From Nonomuraea sp. (lineage in GTDB: Bacteria > Actinomycetota > Actinomycetes > Streptosporangiales > Streptosporangiaceae): 8,669 bases of DNA. Location: positions 1 to 8,669 of the forward strand of contig JABFVJ010000376.1 in NCBI GenBank assembly GCA_013362835.1. The letters are read 5' to 3'. The notes beneath the pieces are model-generated. The model did not search any database, was not told the DNA's origin, and saw only the letters and a list, made by a program, of their open reading frames with translations. Of the stretch, positions 6,740 to 8,669 are shown piece by piece; position 1 is the stretch's first letter; each line of letters starts with the position of its first letter. The position numbers and the translations under genes are program-made.

Positions 6740-6742
6740 GAC

Positions 6743-7642
6743 TCACTCTGGATGGTCGGCCTGCTCCAGGCGTGCGGCGCGCTCGGCGAGCCTGGCCTCC
6801 CGCTGACGGATCTTCTCCTCGCGCTCGCGGGCCTTCTCCGCCTCCTTCAGCAGCCGCTCGCGCTCCTTCAACTCTTTTACCCTGGCTTTCTCCGCGTCAC
6901 GCAGCTCACGCTGGCGGGCCTTCTCGGCCTCCTTGAGCTCCTTCTCGCGGGCCTTCTCAAGGTCACGCAGCTCCTTGTCGCTGACGCGCGGCCGGCCCGC
7001 GGCGCTGTCGCGGCTGGCGGCCGTGATCGCGGGGTCGGGGTTCAGCCCGGTCAGGCCGTTCCAGGCCAGGTTCACCAGGTGCGCGGCCACCTCCTCGCGG
7101 CCCGGCTTGCGTACGTCGAGCCACCACTGGCCGGTCAGCGCGACCATGCCGACCAGCATCTGGGCGTACATGGGGGCGAGTTTCGGGTCGTAGCCGCGGG
7201 AGGCGAACTCGTCGGCGAGCACGTCCTCGACCTGGCTCGCGATCTCGCTGATCAGGCTCGCGAACGTGCCCGTGCCCGACGCCGCGTGCGAGTCGCGCAC
7301 CAGGATGCGGAAGCCCTCGCTGCTCTCCTCGATGTACTGCAGCAGGGCCAGGGCGGCGCGCTCCAGCTTGATGAGGGAATGGGTGGCGGCGAGGGCGGAG
7401 GTGATCATGCCGAGGAGCTTCTGCATCTCGCGGTCGACGACGACCGCGTAGACGCCTTCCTTGCCGCCGAAATGCTCGTAGACCACGGGCTTGGACACCT
7501 GCGCGGTGGCGGCTATCTCCTCGATCGAGGTCCCGTCGAACCCCTTTTCGGCGAAGAGCGTGCGGCTGATGTGGATCAGCTGCTCTCTTCGCTCTCTTCC
7601 GGACATACGCCTGCGAGATCGGGGTTCGGTCACGGTTTCCAT
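6743..7642 (-). CDS. TetR/AcrR-family regulator with charged C-terminal repeat tail
   Basis: One-component repressor of 299 residues. The N-terminal HTH is RERREQLIHISRTLFAEKGF (16-35) followed by the recognition region TSIEEIAATAQVSKPVVYEH (38-57), a classic TetR DNA-binding domain. The ligand and dimerisation domain (about 75-200) ends with VGMVALTGQWWLDVRKPGRE (164-183). Most TetR proteins stop near 190-220 residues; this one adds about 90, mostly charged helix (see separate entry). I chose ATG 7642 because METVTEPRSRRRMSGRERRE resembles the start I expect in actinobacterial relatives and because a dyad lies just upstream. TTG 7693 (316 residues) and ATG 7672 are alternatives, and none has a good ribosome site. 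It follows the desaturase gene by 43 bp on the same strand, so it may regulate fatty-acid desaturation; it could equally act on ppk or elsewhere. Confidence 0.88.
   Translation of the reverse strand: METVTEPRSRRRMSGRERREQLIHISRTLFAEKGFDGTSIEEIAATAQVSKPVVYEHFGGKEGVYAVVVDREMQKLLGMITSALAATHSLIKLERAALALLQYIEESSEGFRILVRDSHAASGTGTFASLISEIASQVEDVLADEFASRGYDPKLAPMYAQMLVGMVALTGQWWLDVRKPGREEVAAHLVNLAWNGLTGLNPDPAITAASRDSAAGRPRVSDKELRDLEKAREKELKEAEKARQRELRDAEKARVKELKERERLLKEAEKAREREEKIRQREARLAERAARLEQADHPE
6806..6958 (-). repeat. 11-residue (33-bp) repeats coding the TetR C-terminal charged helix
   Basis: Within the TetR protein (residues 229-279 counted from ATG 7642) the units EKAREKELKEA, EKARQRELRDA and EKARVKELKER follow each other without gaps. 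A short unit ERLLKEA and a fourth full unit EKAREREEKIR come next. At DNA level they are imperfect 33-bp tandem repeats beginning GAGAARGCC. The pattern of alternating acidic and basic residues with sparse leucines predicts a long solvent-exposed single helix or hendecad coiled coil. Slippage or unequal crossing-over of the repeats is a likely origin. Confidence 0.8.
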
Positions 7643-7646
7643 AATG

Positions 7647-7668
7647 ACGGCCACGGACGAATGGCCGT
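7647..7668. promoter_or_regulatory. Dyad just upstream of the TetR start
   Basis: Arms ACGGCCA (7647-7653) and TGGCCGT (7662-7668) are perfect inverted copies around 8 bp. With one unpaired base the match extends to ATGACGGCCA. It lies 4 bp before the chosen tetR ATG and inside the gap after the desaturase gene. It may be an autoregulatory operator, an RNA hairpin limiting tetR translation, or a terminator of the desaturase transcript without a U-run. The sequence does not decide between these. Confidence 0.4.
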
Positions 7669-7685
7669 TCATCGGTTGAATATCG

Positions 7686-8624
7686 TCAGGCAATGCGCTT
7701 CGCCGCCAGGCGTTCTGGCGTCGGCCAGCGCACGTCGGACGCCCAGCCCGCCCGCTCGAAGATGCGGATCAGGCCGGCGCTGAGGTCGATCTGCCCCTTG
7801 AGGGCGCCGTGCCTGGCGCAGGTGGGGTCGGAGTGGTGCAGGTTGTGCCAGGACTCGCCGAACGACGGGATCGCCAGCCACCAGACGTTGCGCGACTTGT
7901 CGCGTACCTGGAAGGGCTCCTCGCCGAACACGTGGCAGATCGAGTTGATCGACCAGGTCACGTGGTGCAGCAGGCCGATGCGGACCAGCGTGCCCCAGAA
8001 CAGCGCGGTCAGCGCGCCCTGCCAGGACCAGGTGAGCAGCAGGCCCAGCACGCCGGGCAGGAGGAGCGAGGTGAGGGCCAGGGCGGGGAACCACTTGTGC
8101 AGCTTGAGGATGTCCTCGTCCTTGCACAGGTCGGGGGCGTACTTCTCGCGGTTCGTACGCTCGCTCTCGAACAGCCAGCCCATGTGGGCGTACAGCAGGC
8201 CCTTGGACATGGACTTGAAACCGGGGCCGAACCGCCACGGCGAGTGGGGGTCGCCCTCCTTGTCGGAGAACTTGTGGTGCTTGCGGTGCGTGGCCACCCA
8301 GTCCAGCACGGACATCTCCAGCGACAGGCTGCCCGCGATCCCCATCGCGATCTTCAGCGGCCGCTTGGCCTTGAACGAGCCGTGGGTGAAGTAGCGGTGG
8401 AACCCGACGGTCACGCCGAGTCCGGAGACGATGTAGAAGACGAAGGCGATGGCGATGTCCGTCCAGCCAAGGCCCCATCCCCAGGCCAGGGGGACCGCCG
8501 CCGCGATGGCGACCAGCGGGAGCCCCACGACCAGTCCGAACGTGACGAGCTCCGCCTTGGATTTGGGTTCGGGTTCGAAGTCGGGCTTCGGGGCAGGTGC
8601 TGAGCGCTCGGCGAGAACGGTCAT
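7686..8624 (-). CDS. Membrane acyl-CoA (stearoyl-CoA type) fatty acid desaturase
   Basis: Di-iron membrane desaturase of 312 residues, probably introducing a delta-9 double bond into saturated acyl-CoA using O2 and electrons from a separate redox partner. The three histidine boxes are complete: H76-RYFT-H81, H113-RKHH (113-117) and H260-NLHH (260-264). Additional conserved ligand-type residues appear in H221-VTWSINSICH (221-231). Hydrophobic stretches at about 28-49, 53-73, 181-200 and 203-222 give the expected four-segment topology with the His boxes on the cytosolic side. The N-terminal 25 residues are proline- and lysine-rich and probably disordered. The ATG has GGAGG (8635-8631) 6 bases upstream, the best ribosome site in the window. 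No fused cytochrome b5 or ferredoxin domain is present. It is followed by the TetR gene on the same strand. Confidence 0.95.
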   Translation of the reverse strand: MTVLAERSAPAPKPDFEPEPKSKAELVTFGLVVGLPLVAIAAAVPLAWGWGLGWTDIAIAFVFYIVSGLGVTVGFHRYFTHGSFKAKRPLKIAMGIAGSLSLEMSVLDWVATHRKHHKFSDKEGDPHSPWRFGPGFKSMSKGLLYAHMGWLFESERTNREKYAPDLCKDEDILKLHKWFPALALTSLLLPGVLGLLLTWSWQGALTALFWGTLVRIGLLHHVTWSINSICHVFGEEPFQVRDKSRNVWWLAIPSFGESWHNLHHSDPTCARHGALKGQIDLSAGLIRIFERAGWASDVRWPTPERLAAKRIA

Positions 8625-8630
8625 GGGCTA

Positions 8631-8635
8631 CCTCC
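8631..8635 (-). promoter_or_regulatory. Ribosome binding site of the desaturase gene
   Basis: GGAGG on the minus strand with 6 bases (TAGCCC) before the ATG at 8624 fixes the desaturase start. The remaining 34 bases to the window end contain CATACA (8649-8644), a weak -10 candidate, but no paired -35. The promoter may lie beyond the window. Confidence 0.8.
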
Positions 8636-8669
8636 AACGGCATGTATGTGGGTGAATGTCCTGGCTACG

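Noticed and set aside
7643..7693. Longer TetR starts at TTG 7693 or ATG 7672
   Set aside because: Neither has a ribosome site. The extra residues do not look like family N-termini, and the region carries a dyad better explained as regulatory. They are not excluded.

Overview
The window is high-GC DNA (by eye about 70 %), densely packed with genes whose third codon positions are almost all G or C. GTG and TTG starts and several probable leaderless genes point to an actinomycete. The side-by-side order of ppk and a NUDIX/histidine-phosphatase gene is also known from mycobacteria (ppk-mutT1). A Streptosporangiales-type genome (Nonomuraea-like) is my guess from overall protein style, not something the sequence proves. 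I see no mobile element, RNA gene, CRISPR array or sign of recent transfer.

Left part (1-1641): a MarR-family repressor gene, cut by the window start, is read leftwards. It diverges from a two-gene operon read rightwards, a trans-aconitate 2-methyltransferase (tam) and a small VOC/glyoxalase-fold protein that overlap by the 4 bases ATGA. The 56-bp divergent intergenic region is AT-rich and full of nested inverted repeats. These cover the putative tam promoter and the tam start codon, so MarR very likely controls both directions.

Middle part (1642-6742): this reads as a polyphosphate neighbourhood. Read rightwards are a CYTH-CHAD fusion (CHAD domains bind polyphosphate; CYTH domains act on triphosphates) and a TMEM175-type membrane protein (K+ channel family). 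Read leftwards and converging on them are polyphosphate kinase (ppk) and, overlapping its end, a MutT1-like NUDIX plus histidine-phosphatase protein. The two convergent units overlap by 13 bp. Upstream of ppk are three adjacent 11-bp units that each begin GTT, which resembles an actinobacterial PHO box. A perfect 16-bp palindrome lies upstream of the CYTH-CHAD gene. A plausible reading is that PPK makes and degrades polyphosphate, the CYTH-CHAD protein binds it or processes phosphorylated substrates, the NUDIX protein hydrolyses nucleotide phosphates, and the channel may handle K+, a counter-ion of polyphosphate. The last links are inference.

Right part (6743-8669): an acyl-CoA desaturase gene with a strong ribosome binding site is followed on the same (minus) strand by a TetR regulator. 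The regulator carries an unusual, highly charged C-terminal tail built of 11-residue repeats. A dyad just upstream of the TetR start may be its own operator.

All genes belong to recognisable families. The points most worth checking are the MarR operator cluster, the PHO-like box and polyphosphate gene grouping, the palindrome at 1665-1680, and the TetR repeat tail.
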